Shown in pieces: positions 50,520 through 60,359 of a stretch of DNA of 64,000 nucleotides (positions are counted from its first letter, which is position 1; the number at the start of each line of letters is the position of its first letter). A model generated the notes under the pieces. It was not told where the DNA came from and searched no databases. It saw nothing but the letters and a program-made list of their open reading frames with translations. The position numbers and the translations under genes are program-made. Source of the stretch: Paguma larvata (lineage: Eukaryota > Chordata > Mammalia > Carnivora > Viverridae); NCBI GenBank assembly GCA_030068075.1, contig CM057831.1, positions 9,281,370 through 9,345,369 on the forward strand. Direction: 5' to 3'.

Positions 50520-50535
50520 AAAGGGATCGTATGCA

Positions 50536-52334
50536 AGACTTAGGAAGCTAGAATTCATCATCGTCATCATCATCATTCTTGGTCCTCGCCACCACCCTGT
50601 GAATGACCAGCCAACAGTATGTGTGCAGGTAACAGTGCACGTAGGCCCTTCCTACATTCTGGGCACACTAGGGAGTTGTATGCACACATGCCTCCCTCTC
50701 TTTTCTGGTGTCTCCTTGCATGCGCGTGTCTTTGCGTGACTCTGCTCATTTACACATTTGTCAGGCACGGGGAATTCACCGCCCGAGATTTCCAGCCCGC
50801 CCTGACTCCACCACGGCTTCCGGCAGAGGCGGAATTACGGTGCCGTCTTTATGAGCCCTCCCCACCCGCTCCTGACCCTCCCGTGCTGTGCTTCGGATGC
50901 CACAGGGCCCTCCCTCTGGCACGCCCCTAGCCCACTCCCCCCAGGCAGTGGCCTTGCTCCAGACTTACCATTTCCCCCCCCAAGAGGTACCCGACCTGCG
51001 GTACATCTCCTACCAGCTAATATATTTGTATTTTATAGGGTCTTTGAAGCTTTCTCTCAAAGGTGCTATGTCTTTGGGAGAACAGGGGACAAAATGCCCC
51101 GCAGCCCCCAGGAACACAATCATTAGTCCCCTCTGCTGCAGCGCACCTACCTGCAAACACAACACAGACCAGCACAGTGGTCTGTGAGCTCGGGTTCACT
51201 GGAACCCCAAAGGACCTCATCTTAGAGATAACAGTGCCCACCCCATGGGTCCCTGGCCGTGGCCTGCATTCCATCACTTTATCTTCTTGGACCAGCCCTG
51301 GGGCCCTACACAAGGTGCCGACGTTCTTCTTGGTCGGCACAGTCCCTTTGTGCATAACCAATGCCCTTTCAGGAGAGAGGGCCCATTACCGCGGAGCCTT
51401 CTCAGACAGCGGGTCGCCGCGGGACAGGCACCATCTGTCTTTCCTTAGGTAAGAACGACTCACGCTAAAATGAGATGGGATCGCGTGCTGAAGCACAGGG
51501 CAGACCCCCACTTTCTTCTGGAGGATAACTCAGCTACACCAACACCCTAGAAACCAATCTCTCAGCTCTCTGCAGGAGCCATGCCACCTCCTCTGTGGAG
51601 CTTTGCTGGCACCTGTCCCGTGGTCCGGGGAAACTAATCAATAGCGTCCCCGAGGATTCCCACAGTGCACCGCGCGCACCTCCCTCCCAGCGCTAACCCT
51701 CCACGCTGCAGTACGTTTACCTGTGCGCTCGCTCGCTCCTCTGCCCCCCCTGAACCGCCATGCCCTCAAGGGACGGGCAGGTCCATGCTGCCAGGGGCAC
51801 AAACAGTACGTGAACGCGTGAGTCCAGTCCCCCGTGTTCGTTCTTTGTGTACAACTGCCCGCCTACCCCCACCCCCAAGTGCCCCACTCAGCTTGCAGTG
51901 GTGAGCGAGCTTTTCACCCCCTGCAATTCCCCTCTACCCTGTGCCTCTCCTGGTGCCCGCAGCCCCCAGACTCCCGGTGTCACAACGAGCTGGATCCTTG
52001 CTGAAGAGGTCAGGCCTCTACCACATTCCCGCCTCCCCCTCCTGCGACATGGGGAGGGTGCGTTAGGAAGCTGGCTCCTGAGCCGTCTGAGCCCCGCCCC
52101 CCATCCCTGGGAGGCCGAGAAGCTACGATTCCTTGGTGTCTCCTCCCCTGCCTGCTCAGCAAGCCCCCTCTTGGCCAGGCAGTCTCACCTCCTCTGTCCC
52201 AGCTGCTCCCTGCCACCGGATGGCCTCTCCTGCCCAAGAGAGCACCTGACCGGCCCACACCAGGCCTGGATAGTCTCGGCTCTCCCCTAGCGTCTGGCCT
52301 CATCCCTTCCTCTCCCCCTTCCCTCCTCCTGTTC
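50536..52334. other. noncoding sequence, no gene seen
   Basis: 1.8 kb of unique, GC-rich, C/T-biased sequence. Includes a short (ATC)n patch at 50557-50575 and scattered CpGs near 51390-51425. Frames of 65-147 codons on both strands are unsupported. Confidence 0.5.
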
Positions 52335-52525
52335 CTCATTTTTACGTAAAATCCCAGTCTTGCTCCTCATGCAGAAATGGAACTATCTAGAAGGATTTGA
52401 AAGGACAAATGTGTGGGGAGCCAAAGGCACCAAGCTCTCCTCTCCTTCCCTTTGATAAATTCCTTGCCTGATCCAGCAGTTGTCCAATTAGGTGGATTAA
52501 TCTGTAACAGAGAGCTCTGGGAGGG
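52335..52525. promoter_or_regulatory. candidate conserved noncoding element O
   Basis: Repeat-free block: TTTTTACGTAAAATCCC, GGACAAATGTGTGG, CCTTTGATAAATTCC, CCAATTAGGTGGATTAATC. TTTGAT plus TAATT/GGATTA cores as in elements C and G. Function inferred. Confidence 0.4.
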
Positions 52526-52724
52526 GGGAGGGAGGAGCTGCTTGGAGAAGGCAGTAAGCTCTGTGGGGAAGAGCCCATCGCTCCAAAGGGGCCGATCAAC
52601 CCTCAGGAGGCTGGACTATTCCTTCGGCGTCAAGCCACAGGCTGCCTCTTACTTAGGCCCGGGTCCTTTACAGCTCGCGACAAGCTTCCCGTCCCCTTCA
52701 CCCCATCTGTTCTTAACAGGACAC
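52526..52724. other. noncoding sequence, nothing assigned
   Basis: Unique sequence between element O and a MIR. Confidence 0.4.
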
Positions 52725-52835
52725 TATGAAATCTCTATCACTAACCCTGTTTTCTCAATAATATAACTGAGGCTTAGAGAGAGGTGACCCAAAGTCACCC
52801 AAAAGAGCCTCAGCCCTGATCCTGGGCATTCAGCG
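52725..52835 (-). repeat. MIR fragment, antisense
   Basis: 'ATAATATAACTGAGGCTTAGAGAGAGGTGACCCAAAGTCACCC' and the following 'TGATCCTGGGCATTC' resemble reverse MIR. Confidence 0.6.
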
Positions 52836-53584
52836 AGTTCCCCATCGCTCGCTGCCCTTCCAGGCCCCCAGCTGCCCCATCACACGGAACACAAGGCTCC
52901 CCAAGGAGAAGCGAGAGCAGAGAGCTCGGCACCACACAGGTCCTTAAACACGCCTAACTGAGAGCCTGGGCAGGTAACTCCACGAGACTCGAGAAAACTA
53001 GATACCCCCTCTGTAGGGTTCGATTACAGCAAGGCCTTGGTTTTCCAGACTCTAGTAGAAGGGTACGGTCACAGCTGGCTAAAGGACAGTTCCCGAGCGG
53101 CAAGGTATAGCAGGCCATGTCGGTACGGAGGAGGCTTTTCCAGCGGGCTTTCTGGTGAGACTTCTGGCACGCAAGATGGTCCCCCAGAAGCAGATGGCTG
53201 GGACAGATGAGAGCCTCCCGTCCCATCCTTCTGCGGACCCCGCGCTCTGGCCCTGGCTTCCTCCGGGAGTAAGGAGCAGCCCAACGGGCCCGGCTCTGTA
53301 TTTCCTGCACTGCCGCCCCAGGGATTCGACTGGAGTGGTTCCAGAACTGGGAGTCCTGCTCAGTGCCGCTCCAGGCACAGTGGGCCGCAGCAGCGCCTCC
53401 TCCCCTGCTCCCAGATGCAGCTCAGAGGGGGCGAGGCTCTCCTCCGGAGCATCTCCTGCACCCTCTCATGTTGGTCTGTCCTGCGGACCAGGACTTGCGG
53501 AATCACACATGGGCCTTGAGTTAGGTCCTGCCGAGAACCTGGCACCTTCAAGCCAGAATGCTATAAGGATCAAACTAAGAAGAA
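52836..53584. other. noncoding sequence, nothing assigned
   Basis: Unique GC-rich sequence. Frames up to 166 codons overlap others on the opposite strand. Confidence 0.45.
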
Positions 53585-53690
53585 TCTGGAAAGGCATCTG
53601 GACTAACCCCCTCGCATTACTGATGTGGAAACGGAGGCTCAGATTTTGGGAGTGACTTGCCCAGGGCCAAATGGTGAGGCCATTAAAGAT
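53585..53690 (-). repeat. MIR fragment, antisense
   Basis: 'ATCTGGACTAACCCCCTCGCATTACTGATGTGGAAACGGAGGCTCAGATTTTGGGAGTGACTTGCCCAGGGCC' resembles the reverse MIR core. Confidence 0.55.
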
Positions 53691-53839
53691 CTGGGAATAA
53701 GACCAGGACCACCAAAATCCAGTCCTGGACTCCTCCCACAACACCTTAGGTTGGGTCAAGCTGCTGAGTTCTGGAGGAGGTGACTTGGCCCAAGACCCAG
53801 GAGAGATTCTACAAGATTGAGAAATCTTCCAAATGTGGG

Positions 53840-53965
53840 CTCTATTTGGCTGAGCTCTTTTAAGTACTCTGTATTAAATATAAAATGCATCGCCAAACTG
53901 CAAGGGACACTTTGTGCTTAAATTTATTATTAGTTGTTAAGCACCGATTTCATGTAGGGCGCTCT
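53840..53965. promoter_or_regulatory. candidate conserved noncoding element P
   Basis: AT-rich block with TATTTGGCTGAG and, 41 bp on, CGCCAAACTG (an inverted TTTGGC/GCCAAA pair at 53845-53850 and 53892-53897, NFI half-site-like), GTATTAAATATAAAATGC and AAATTTATTATTAGTTG. Function inferred. Confidence 0.4.
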
Positions 53966-54159
53966 AGCAGATACAACTAGCAAGAGAAGAAGAAAAAAAA
54001 ACATCGCCGGGTCCTGGAGGCTTACTCCGCAGATGCACACGCGTGCGTTCCGTAAGCACGCACCGAGAGCCCGCCACGGGCGCTCATTGGTCAGTGTGGA
54101 TAAGACCCACGTCTTCCGGAAACTTGCGTGCTAGCAGACAACCCTGGCATTTACTCGGT

Positions 54160-54330
54160 CGGAAACTCTGCTTTATCCGTGTTATCTTGTTTGATCCGCA
54201 CAAGAGGTTTGCGAATGCCCATTTTATGGAGAAGGAGACTGAGGTCCAGAAAAGTTAAGAAACGTGCCCAGGTTCAGTCCCCGCTTAGCTGAGCTGGGAT
54301 CTGAGCCCTGGCGGTTTAACTTACTCTGTT
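54160..54330 (-). repeat. MIR SINE, antisense, near full length
   Basis: 'GCTTTATCCGTGTTATCTTGTTTGATCCGCACAAGAGG...GCCCATTTTATGGAGAAGGAGACTGAGGTCCAGAAAAGTTAAGAAACGTGCCCAGG...GAGCTGGGATCTGAGCCCTGG'. Clear reverse MIR. Confidence 0.78.
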
Positions 54331-54339
54331 ACTGCATTC

Positions 54340-54595
54340 TGTTAGTGTGGAAAAAGTTCCCAAGAACATATATCCTCCTGAACATGGCCGTGCAAACTAC
54401 CTGCCCCCTAAGCTGATGGTGCGAGTGCTCATTAGTCCCTGGGGCCCTGATGAACAACGGCGTGCCCGCGCTGTAATTTATAGGCCTATCATATTCAAAT
54501 TTGGATTCAACCCTCTGTGGCCGCACTACACTTCATCCCGGTAATGATTTACTGTTTTAATTGAGACTTCACTTAGGTAGAACTCACTGCCGCAA
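54340..54595. promoter_or_regulatory. candidate conserved noncoding element Q
   Basis: Long repeat-free block: GAACATATATCC, GTGCTCATTAGTCCC, GCTGTAATTTATAGGCC, CATATTCAAATTTGG, GGTAATGATTTAC, GTTTTAATTGAGAC. The 65-codon frame on each strand has no known domain. Its evenly mixed composition and lack of decay signs suggest constraint, but this is inference. Confidence 0.45.
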
Positions 54596-55199
54596 GCACG
54601 AGGGTTCCAAACCGCCTGCCTCCAAGGCCAAGGTTGGCCCAAGCCAGCTCTCTCTCCCCTGGCTCCTCTGACTACAGCCACAGAGTGACAGAAAGCTGCA
54701 AGCAGTCCCCCCCAAGGGAGGGCCATCCCTCCTGAAAGACAAATGGCCTTGTGTTCCGTGGAGAAGGCCCTGATGCTCAGTGGCCCTTGGGTTAGTGAGC
54801 GAGAACAGCGCCCAGATAGGTCAGCGCTGTCAGGAGACGGGGTGGGGGTGGCAGGCATGCAGGGGGCCCAGGTGGGGAGAGGTGAGCCCTGTCACCGCAG
54901 GGGAGCGAGCCTGTGAGAGCAGTTCAGCAGATCTAATGAGCAGCCCGGCTCCCCATGTCAACCCTGACATCTCTGTTTCCCCAGGCGGCGGCACCTGTCC
55001 GTCTGCTAGCCCAGGCCCTACCCCCACCCCTCGCCCTCCCTGGAAGCCAGTGCAAAAGAGTTGACTGAGTGACCGTGAAAGGGAGAGCTGAGAAGAGTGA
55101 AATCCGGGGTTCAGCCGCCTCAGGAAGGGACTTCTGCTCAGCCGCGTGGGTGCTGGCCATGGCAGAGGACAGAGATCGGGACTAGGGGTCACCTTGATA
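54596..55199. other. noncoding sequence, nothing assigned
   Basis: GC-rich unique DNA. Frames on both strands at 54.8-55.2 kb are unsupported. Confidence 0.45.
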
Positions 55200-55740
55200 A
55201 GCCAACGATTACCAAGCAGCTAGTATGTGGGGGCCGTGCCAGGCCATTTGGGGAATTTGGGAACGAACAAGAAGCCATCCAGTCCTACAAAGCCTCTAGT
55301 CTGGTAAAAGCCTGAGATGACAATAGTGTCAGGCAGACCTTGACAGCTACGAACAATTTACTCTGTTGAGGACAGAGGACAGAGTCCCATCACTCCTGAC
55401 TCAGAGGCAGTGAGAGGGCTTCATAGAAGAAGCAACTTGGAGATGAGCCCTGAATGACGGGTGGGGTTTTGATAGGCAAGAGAACCACTGGGGCCAAAGA
55501 AGAGAGGCAGAAAAGCAGGGGGTGTCTGGGGATTCCAGGAAATCAGCTCGGCTGAACCACAGGACGTGGGACGGAGAACCAGACAGCTCAGTCGAGACCC
55601 AGGGATGGAAGGCCCTGTATGGGGGGGAGAAGGAATTTGTTCTTTATTTAGAAGACAATGGGGAGCTATTAAAAGTCTTTGATTTGAGCAGTGACATGAT
55701 CAAAACTGTGGGAATGGCCAGGAGACTGTGAGAGTTATAC
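55200..55740 (+). repeat. old dispersed mammalian repeat (family not assigned)
   Basis: Extended member of the class at 10.15 kb: 'CAGCTAGTATGTGGGGGCCGTGCCAGGCC', 'CTTCATAGAAGAAGCAACTTGGAGATGAGCCCTGAATG', 'GGATGGAAGGCCCTGTATGG', 'ACAATGGGGAGCTATTAAAAGTCTTTGATTTGAGCAGTGACATGATC'. The last block (position of gene-dense mammals' 'gggaagccattgaagggtttt-agcaggggagtgacatgat') is diagnostic. Confidence 0.55.
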
Positions 55741-55959
55741 TGGAGAAAGAGCCCACTGAACTTTACTACTCCCCAGGCGGGGAGCAGAGAGAGGACCAGT
55801 TAGGACGAGGTGTGGCAGAATAGAACAGAAACGCAAGATAAAGTGTTTACACCTACAAGAAGTCTGGAGGAAGCCAGTGTGGGTTGAGATGGTGGCTCCA
55901 GACACAGGGTGGATACAGGCTCCCTCTCTTTCTAATCTGACACCCTAACATACGGCTGC

Positions 55960-56270
55960 CATTCTCAAGGTCACTTCATGGACCAAAATAGCTGCTGGAG
56001 ACTCTGCCATCATTATAACATTTCAGGCAACAGGAGGAAAGAAGGGGGAGAAGGCAAAAATCTCCCTCTCGGTCAGCTCCCAACATTTTTCTTACAACGC
56101 TTCCTCTTACGTCTCCTTGACCGGAATTTGGGCACATGGCCAATGCTAGCTGCAAAGGACAGTGGGAAATGGAGGCAGATCCACCGAGCCCTGAATACAC
56201 TCAGGATTTGTCACTATGGAGTAAAGGGGGGATGACTATTAGAAGACAACCAGTAGTCTCTGGCCCAGGG
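55960..56270 (+). repeat. old dispersed repeat (family not assigned)
   Basis: 'GGTCAGCTCCCAACATTTTTCTTACAACGCTTCCTCTTACGTCTCCTTGACCGGAATTTGGGCACATGGCCAATGCTAGCTGCAAAGGACAGTGGGAAATGGAGGC...GATGACTATTAGAAGACAACCAGTAGTCTCTGG' matches a dispersed mammalian repeat I recognise but cannot name with certainty. Confidence 0.45.
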
Positions 56271-57319
56271 AACGAGCAATACCTCTGAGGCTGTGAGTGC
56301 AGGGGCCTGGGAGGCTAATGAGTCCAGAAGCAAAAATTGGGGAGTCCAAAGAAAGAGGAGGCTTGGGAGTAAAGAGGAAACCTGGTTCCGAAGCCAGGGA
56401 AAAGAGAAAAGACATCTGCTGTTGGGGTCCCTGCCTCACGAGCAGCCAGGGACTCCCATCAGCCTCCCGACCTTTCTTGGGGTCAAGCCTTAGGGACAAG
56501 CTTTGCCTACAGAAGGTGAGTGGAGATGAGGTACTAGGAATGAGGACTTGGGAGACCAAATTCCTTGGCCGGAGCTGGGGGGACGGGGACACGTTGTCTG
56601 ACAGCACTTGTCAAGAGACACTTGGCAGCAGGAGGAACCAGGCAAATGCACTCTGGAGCCAGAGCCATGAATGGAAGCAAACATAGCACCTGGAACGGGG
56701 GGTGGGGGAGCTGCCTCCCAAAAGCTTTCTCTAGACAGAGCTGCAACCTGGGGTGCTCCCCTGCCTGACGAGGAGCCCGCAGAACCAGCCGAATAAATTC
56801 CCCTGTTCCACGATGCCAGGCGGACCTTCCAGGGCTTGGCTCCTGGTCTTGGCCCCAGCTCACACTGCCACCCCGGTGCGGGGAGAGGAGGTCTGGGTAG
56901 CTGCTGGCAATCTCTTCTCCCCTCCTTCACTCCAGCAAAGGAGGCGGGTTGAAGGCCACAGGTCGATTCTGGCAAGCGTGGGCTCTTGGTGTACAAACGA
57001 GGGTGATGAAATTCACCCAGTCTTCAGTTCTCTTTTGGACCAGCTCTTTCTTTTTCCAAATGTGCTCTCGTCCTAAAAACTTTCCGTTCACCTCAGGGGC
57101 TTGTCTTACAACAGAAATCTTTGGGTTTTTCGAGGTGCCTAGCACAGGGATGGGAAAGGGCGTCACTTCAGCAGCCAGTGCCAACAGACGGTTCGTGGCT
57201 ATCTAGAATGCTGTGTTGAGGATTCTGAGGACCCTTCTTGACTCACGGGGGTGGAAAAACTCTGTAATCAGTTCTGACGCCTGCCATGGGAAAGCAGGGA
57301 AGGAGCGTGGAACAGCGCC
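56271..57319. other. noncoding sequence, nothing assigned
   Basis: Unique DNA. Overlapping frames up to 168 codons on both strands have no recognisable domain. Confidence 0.45.
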
Positions 57320-57400
57320 AGCAAATTGCCAGTCCTGGTTTAGCACATAATATTGAATATTTAATACATGTTCATTAAATTAATGCCTGAGCTCCAGGGG
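57320..57400. promoter_or_regulatory. small AT-rich block, candidate element R
   Basis: GCACATAATATTGAATATTT, then AATACATGTTCATTAAATTAATGCC: short repeat-free block with TTAAT cores. Weak, composition-based. Confidence 0.28.
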
Positions 57401-57753
57401 GTCATTCGAAGGAAGTGTCATCCTTTATCTCTGCAACTACCTCCCCCGACCTGGGTCTGGAATGACCACACATTGTTCTGTCTTAAACCATAGGCAGGTG
57501 TCTAGGAGGGTGATCTCTAGAAGGATTTATTGGACTATAAATGCAGGATTCTTGGTAAGCAGCTCACATTTGCCTCTCTGAGAGATTTTCTTCCTCCATC
57601 CAAGGCTCTGATCTACTGGCCTAGAATTCTAGTATGGAGGACACCTGAGGCCAGAAAGGGAGGGTACAGGACGTGGTGACCCTCTGTTTCCTGAACTCTA
57701 GATGGAGTCTAATAAATCTCAGGAGCCCAAATCTTGAATGTTCATAAGAAGCA
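57401..57753. other. noncoding sequence, nothing assigned
   Basis: Unique sequence leading into a microsatellite. Confidence 0.45.
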
Positions 57754-57895
57754 AAGGAAGGAAGGAAGGAAGGAAGGAAGGAAGGAAGGAAGGAAGGAAG
57801 GAAGGAAGGAAGGAAGGAGGAAGAAGAGAAAGAAAGAAAGAAAGAAAGGAAGGAAGGAAGGAAGGAAGGAAGGAAGGAAGGAAGGAAGGAAGAAG
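57754..57895 (+). repeat. compound (GGAA)n/(GAAA)n microsatellite, 142 bp
   Basis: A first run of about 15 GGAA units (57756-57817), a short GGAGGAAGAAGAG interruption, about five GAAA units (57828-57848), then a second run of about 11 GGAA units to 57891. It produces the Lys-Glu-Gly-Arg frame at 57738, which is an artefact. Confidence 0.98.
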
Positions 57896-57970
57896 AAAAA
57901 ATCCTAGGATTAAACCAACTCTATGCTCAGATCCACCCTGGCAGGGTTGTTACAAGAGGTCATGGGTTTT

Positions 57971-58190
57971 GGGGCGCCTGGGTGGCTCAGTTGGTCAAGC
58001 ATCCAACTTCGGCTCAGGTCATGATCTCACGGTCCGTGAGTTCAAGCCCCATGTTGGGCTCTGTGCTGACAGCTCAACCCTGGAGCCTGCTCAGATTCTG
58101 TTCCCCCTCCCCCCCAACTCTCTACCCCTCCCTTACTTGTGCTCTGTCTCACTCTGTCTCTCGAAATTAAATAAACGTTAAAAAAAAAAA
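57971..58190 (+). mobile_element. SINEC (felid), full length with long TSD
   Basis: GGGGCGCCTGGGTGGCTCAG to a pure A-tail. TSD AAGAGGTCATGGGTTTT (57954-57970) versus AAGAGGTCACGGGTTTT (58191-58207), 16 of 17 identical. Some loss in the body (GCTCAACCCTGGAGCCTGC and a C-rich stretch). Confidence 0.97.
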
Positions 58191-58207
58191 AAGAGGTCAC
58201 GGGTTTT

Positions 58208-58429
58208 CCCCCAACCCTCCCCTAATAGATGCTAGGACCTCTCTGCCGGGAGAGGACAGCTTCTCAGCCTTGGGGCGCTTCTCTGCACCTCGCCCTCCCC
58301 CCCCTTGGTCCTAGCCAAGAGCACAGCCTCACCCTCCACTGGGCAGGCTGGCACGCTCCTTGTTAACTCTCCCGGGCCCTCCGACGTTAGCCGGCTAACG
58401 AGAACGGATCTGACAGAGCAGGATTACCC
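58208..58429. other. noncoding sequence, nothing assigned
   Basis: Short GC-rich unique stretch. Confidence 0.4.
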
Positions 58430-58790
58430 ACTCGGAGGGAGCCGAGTGATTGTGTTTACTCCCAAACCTGGCCCTATTTAGTGGTCTGTGTGCATCATTA
58501 ATCTTCTTCCACAATCCGTTCCCCATCTGCTCCCACTTTTTAATGAACTGCCACTTGTCGCACTCAATAAAATCAGCACTTTGCGAGAATTTCAGCAACG
58601 ATGGACGGACGGAGGAAGGCGAGAGGCAGCCTGAGCCGGCGATGGAGGAGAAGGAGGGAAAAACCAGGGGGGCGCTGGGCACGGAGGCTGCGATAGAGAT
58701 GTCCCTGCGGGTTCGGGAACAATGTCCGATCTGCATGGGCAAATGAATCACAGCAACGCCTGCTGCTCTGGGTAGCCTTGCCCCCAAGCA
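58430..58790. promoter_or_regulatory. candidate conserved noncoding element S
   Basis: Long repeat-free block: GTGATTGTGTTTACTCCC (forkhead-like TGTTTAC), GTGCATCATTAATC, TTTTTAATGAACTGCC, CTCAATAAAATCAGC, a CpG-containing middle (GATGGACGGACGGAGG, GCCGGCGATGG), then GGAACAATGTCCG (SOX-like) and GGGCAAATGAATCAC. The 149-codon minus frame across it (58395-58844) has no known domain. Confidence 0.42.
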
Positions 58791-59299
58791 AGGTACTAAT
58801 AACCACATCAGACCAGGGCACCGGCAATTCTTACACTGGGCCATGTCAGGCTGGGTTTGATCCGAGCCAGCCTGCTTTACACAATTATTTTCCAGGTCAT
58901 AAACGGTGCAGAGGCCTGAGGATGGAGTTTTCCAGACTCGGCTGCCAGCTCTGGGGATTCGTCCGATACCAGGCTATTACCTCCTGATTACTTGACTTGG
59001 CAGCCAACCTACCCTGAGCCCCAAATCAACAGCGGGAAGGGTCCATGGGGAACTGAGGCTTTGGCCCGCACTTTTCGATGACATGTCATACCAAAGGTGT
59101 AATGAGGGCTCCATCCGGGGCTCCCCAGATGGGGAGATGTGGTGGAGGAGGGTGAAGATGGGGCCTCTCAGGGCTAGAGAGGCGCTGATGGAGGCCATCC
59201 AGTTTGAGGCTTAAGAAGAAACTGGCGGGATAAAGTGGTGAACGGACTTGCCTGTGGTCACTGTCTGAATGCATCTGGGCTCCTAGGACGAACTGCCCT
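58791..59299. other. noncoding sequence, nothing assigned
   Basis: Unique DNA that may extend element S at the left (TACACAATTATTTTCCAGG at about 58877). Confidence 0.4.
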
Positions 59300-59585
59300 G
59301 ACTCGGTGGCTGGCATTTATTTCTCACAGTTCTGGAGGCTGGGAAGTCCAAGATCAAGACATCAGCAGACTCGGCAACTGGCAAGAGCCCACTGCCTGGT
59401 TCCTCATATGACAGAGGGGCAAGGGAGCTCTCTCTGGGGTCTCTTTGGTAAGGACACTAATCCCATTCATGAGGGCTGCCCCCTCATGACCCAGCCACCT
59501 CCCAAAGGCCCTGTGCTCTAGTCCCATCACACTGGGGGCAGGCGTTTAGAATCTTGGGGAGACACAAATGTTCAGTCTGTGGCAG
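59300..59585. repeat. old MaLR-like LTR remnant (family tentative)
   Basis: 'CATTTATTTCTCACAGTTCTGGAGGCTGGGAAGTCCAAGATCAAGACATCAGCAGAC', then 'GGACACTAATCCCATTCATGAGGGCTGCCCCCTCATGACCCAGCCACCTCCCAAAGGCCC...CCATCACACTGGGGGCAGG...AATCTTGGGGAGACACAAATGTTCAGTC'. This order belongs to a dispersed mammalian LTR read in antisense. Subfamily not assigned. Confidence 0.6.
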
Positions 59586-59588
59586 TCA

Positions 59589-59658
59589 CACAGTGGCTGT
59601 TAGCATGTGGACCCTTGGATGCACACAGTGGCTGTTAGCATTTGGACCCTTGGAGCTC
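59589..59658 (+). repeat. 35-bp tandem duplication, two copies
   Basis: CACAGTGGCTGTTAGCAT followed by G/T-TGGACCCTTGGA occurs at 59589 and again at 59624, with one difference in the 30 compared bases. Adjacent direct copies with a 35-bp period. Confidence 0.85.
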
Positions 59659-60016
59659 AGATTGGACTCTCTCTCGTGGTGGTAAGAGTTGGGAGTTAGA
59701 CGATGTCTTCTTGGGGACCCCTCTGCTCAGATCAGAAGCCCTGATACCCTCCACCTGAAGGCTCTGGATGGATGTAGACCAAGTCAGGGAGGTACTGAGA
59801 TCTAGAAGCAGCCTTACCTTGATAGTCCTGGGGAATCTAAGGAGCCAGAACCCTGGGCCTCCCTGGTGTCCACCACGTCAGTGGCTCCTCTGGCCTTTCA
59901 ATCTGAGCCAAGGAGCTTCTGTCTCAGGGTTTCATCACTCAGTCAGTAGGTCTGGGAACACCTGTCATAATGCAAGGTGCTGAGCAACAGGCCACATGTA
60001 TGCCTGTCTACCATTT
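59659..60016. other. noncoding sequence, nothing assigned
   Basis: Unique sequence before a SINE. Confidence 0.45.
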
Positions 60017-60028
60017 AAGAGCTTTGAT

Positions 60029-60256
60029 GGGGCGCCTGGGTGGCTCAGTCGGTTGAGTGGCCGACTTCGGCTCAGGTCATGATCTTGCGGTCTGTGAGTT
60101 CGAGCCCCGCATCGGGCTCTGTGCTGATGGCTCAGAGCCTGGAGCCTGCTTCGGATTCTGTGTCTGCCTCTCTCTCTCTGCCTTTCCCCTGCTCATGCTC
60201 TGTCTCTCTGTCTCTCAAAAATAAATAAACATTAAAAAAAATTAAAAAAAAAAAAA
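60029..60256 (+). mobile_element. SINEC (felid), full length and little changed
   Basis: The copy closest to consensus: GGGGCGCCTGGGTGGCTCAG, CGGTTGAGTGGCCGACTTCG, GTTCGAGCCCCGCATCGGG, CAAAAATAAATAAACATT and a long A-tail. TSD AAGAGCTTTGA (60017-60027) versus AAGAGCTCTGA (60257-60267). Confidence 0.98.
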
Positions 60257-60359
60257 AAGAGCTCTGAGCCTAGAGTTCAAGGGACTTCTCTTCCCAGTAC
60301 TTGTTCCCCACCAAGACTCTGGCCAGTTCCTCCCTGAGGAACAGGAGTCTGTTCCTGGG

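Noticed and set aside
54347..54544. 65-codon plus-strand frame in element Q as a possible small protein
   Set aside because: A matching 65-codon frame lies on the minus strand and no family is recognisable. Kept only as a noncoding element.
57738..58181. Lys/Glu/Gly/Arg-rich 147-codon frame
   Set aside because: Translation of the GGAA microsatellite and then of a SINE.
60029..60110. tRNA gene signal in the SINE heads
   Set aside because: The A- and B-box-like parts belong to tRNA-Lys-derived SINEs. The rest of a tRNA fold is missing and the SINE body follows directly.
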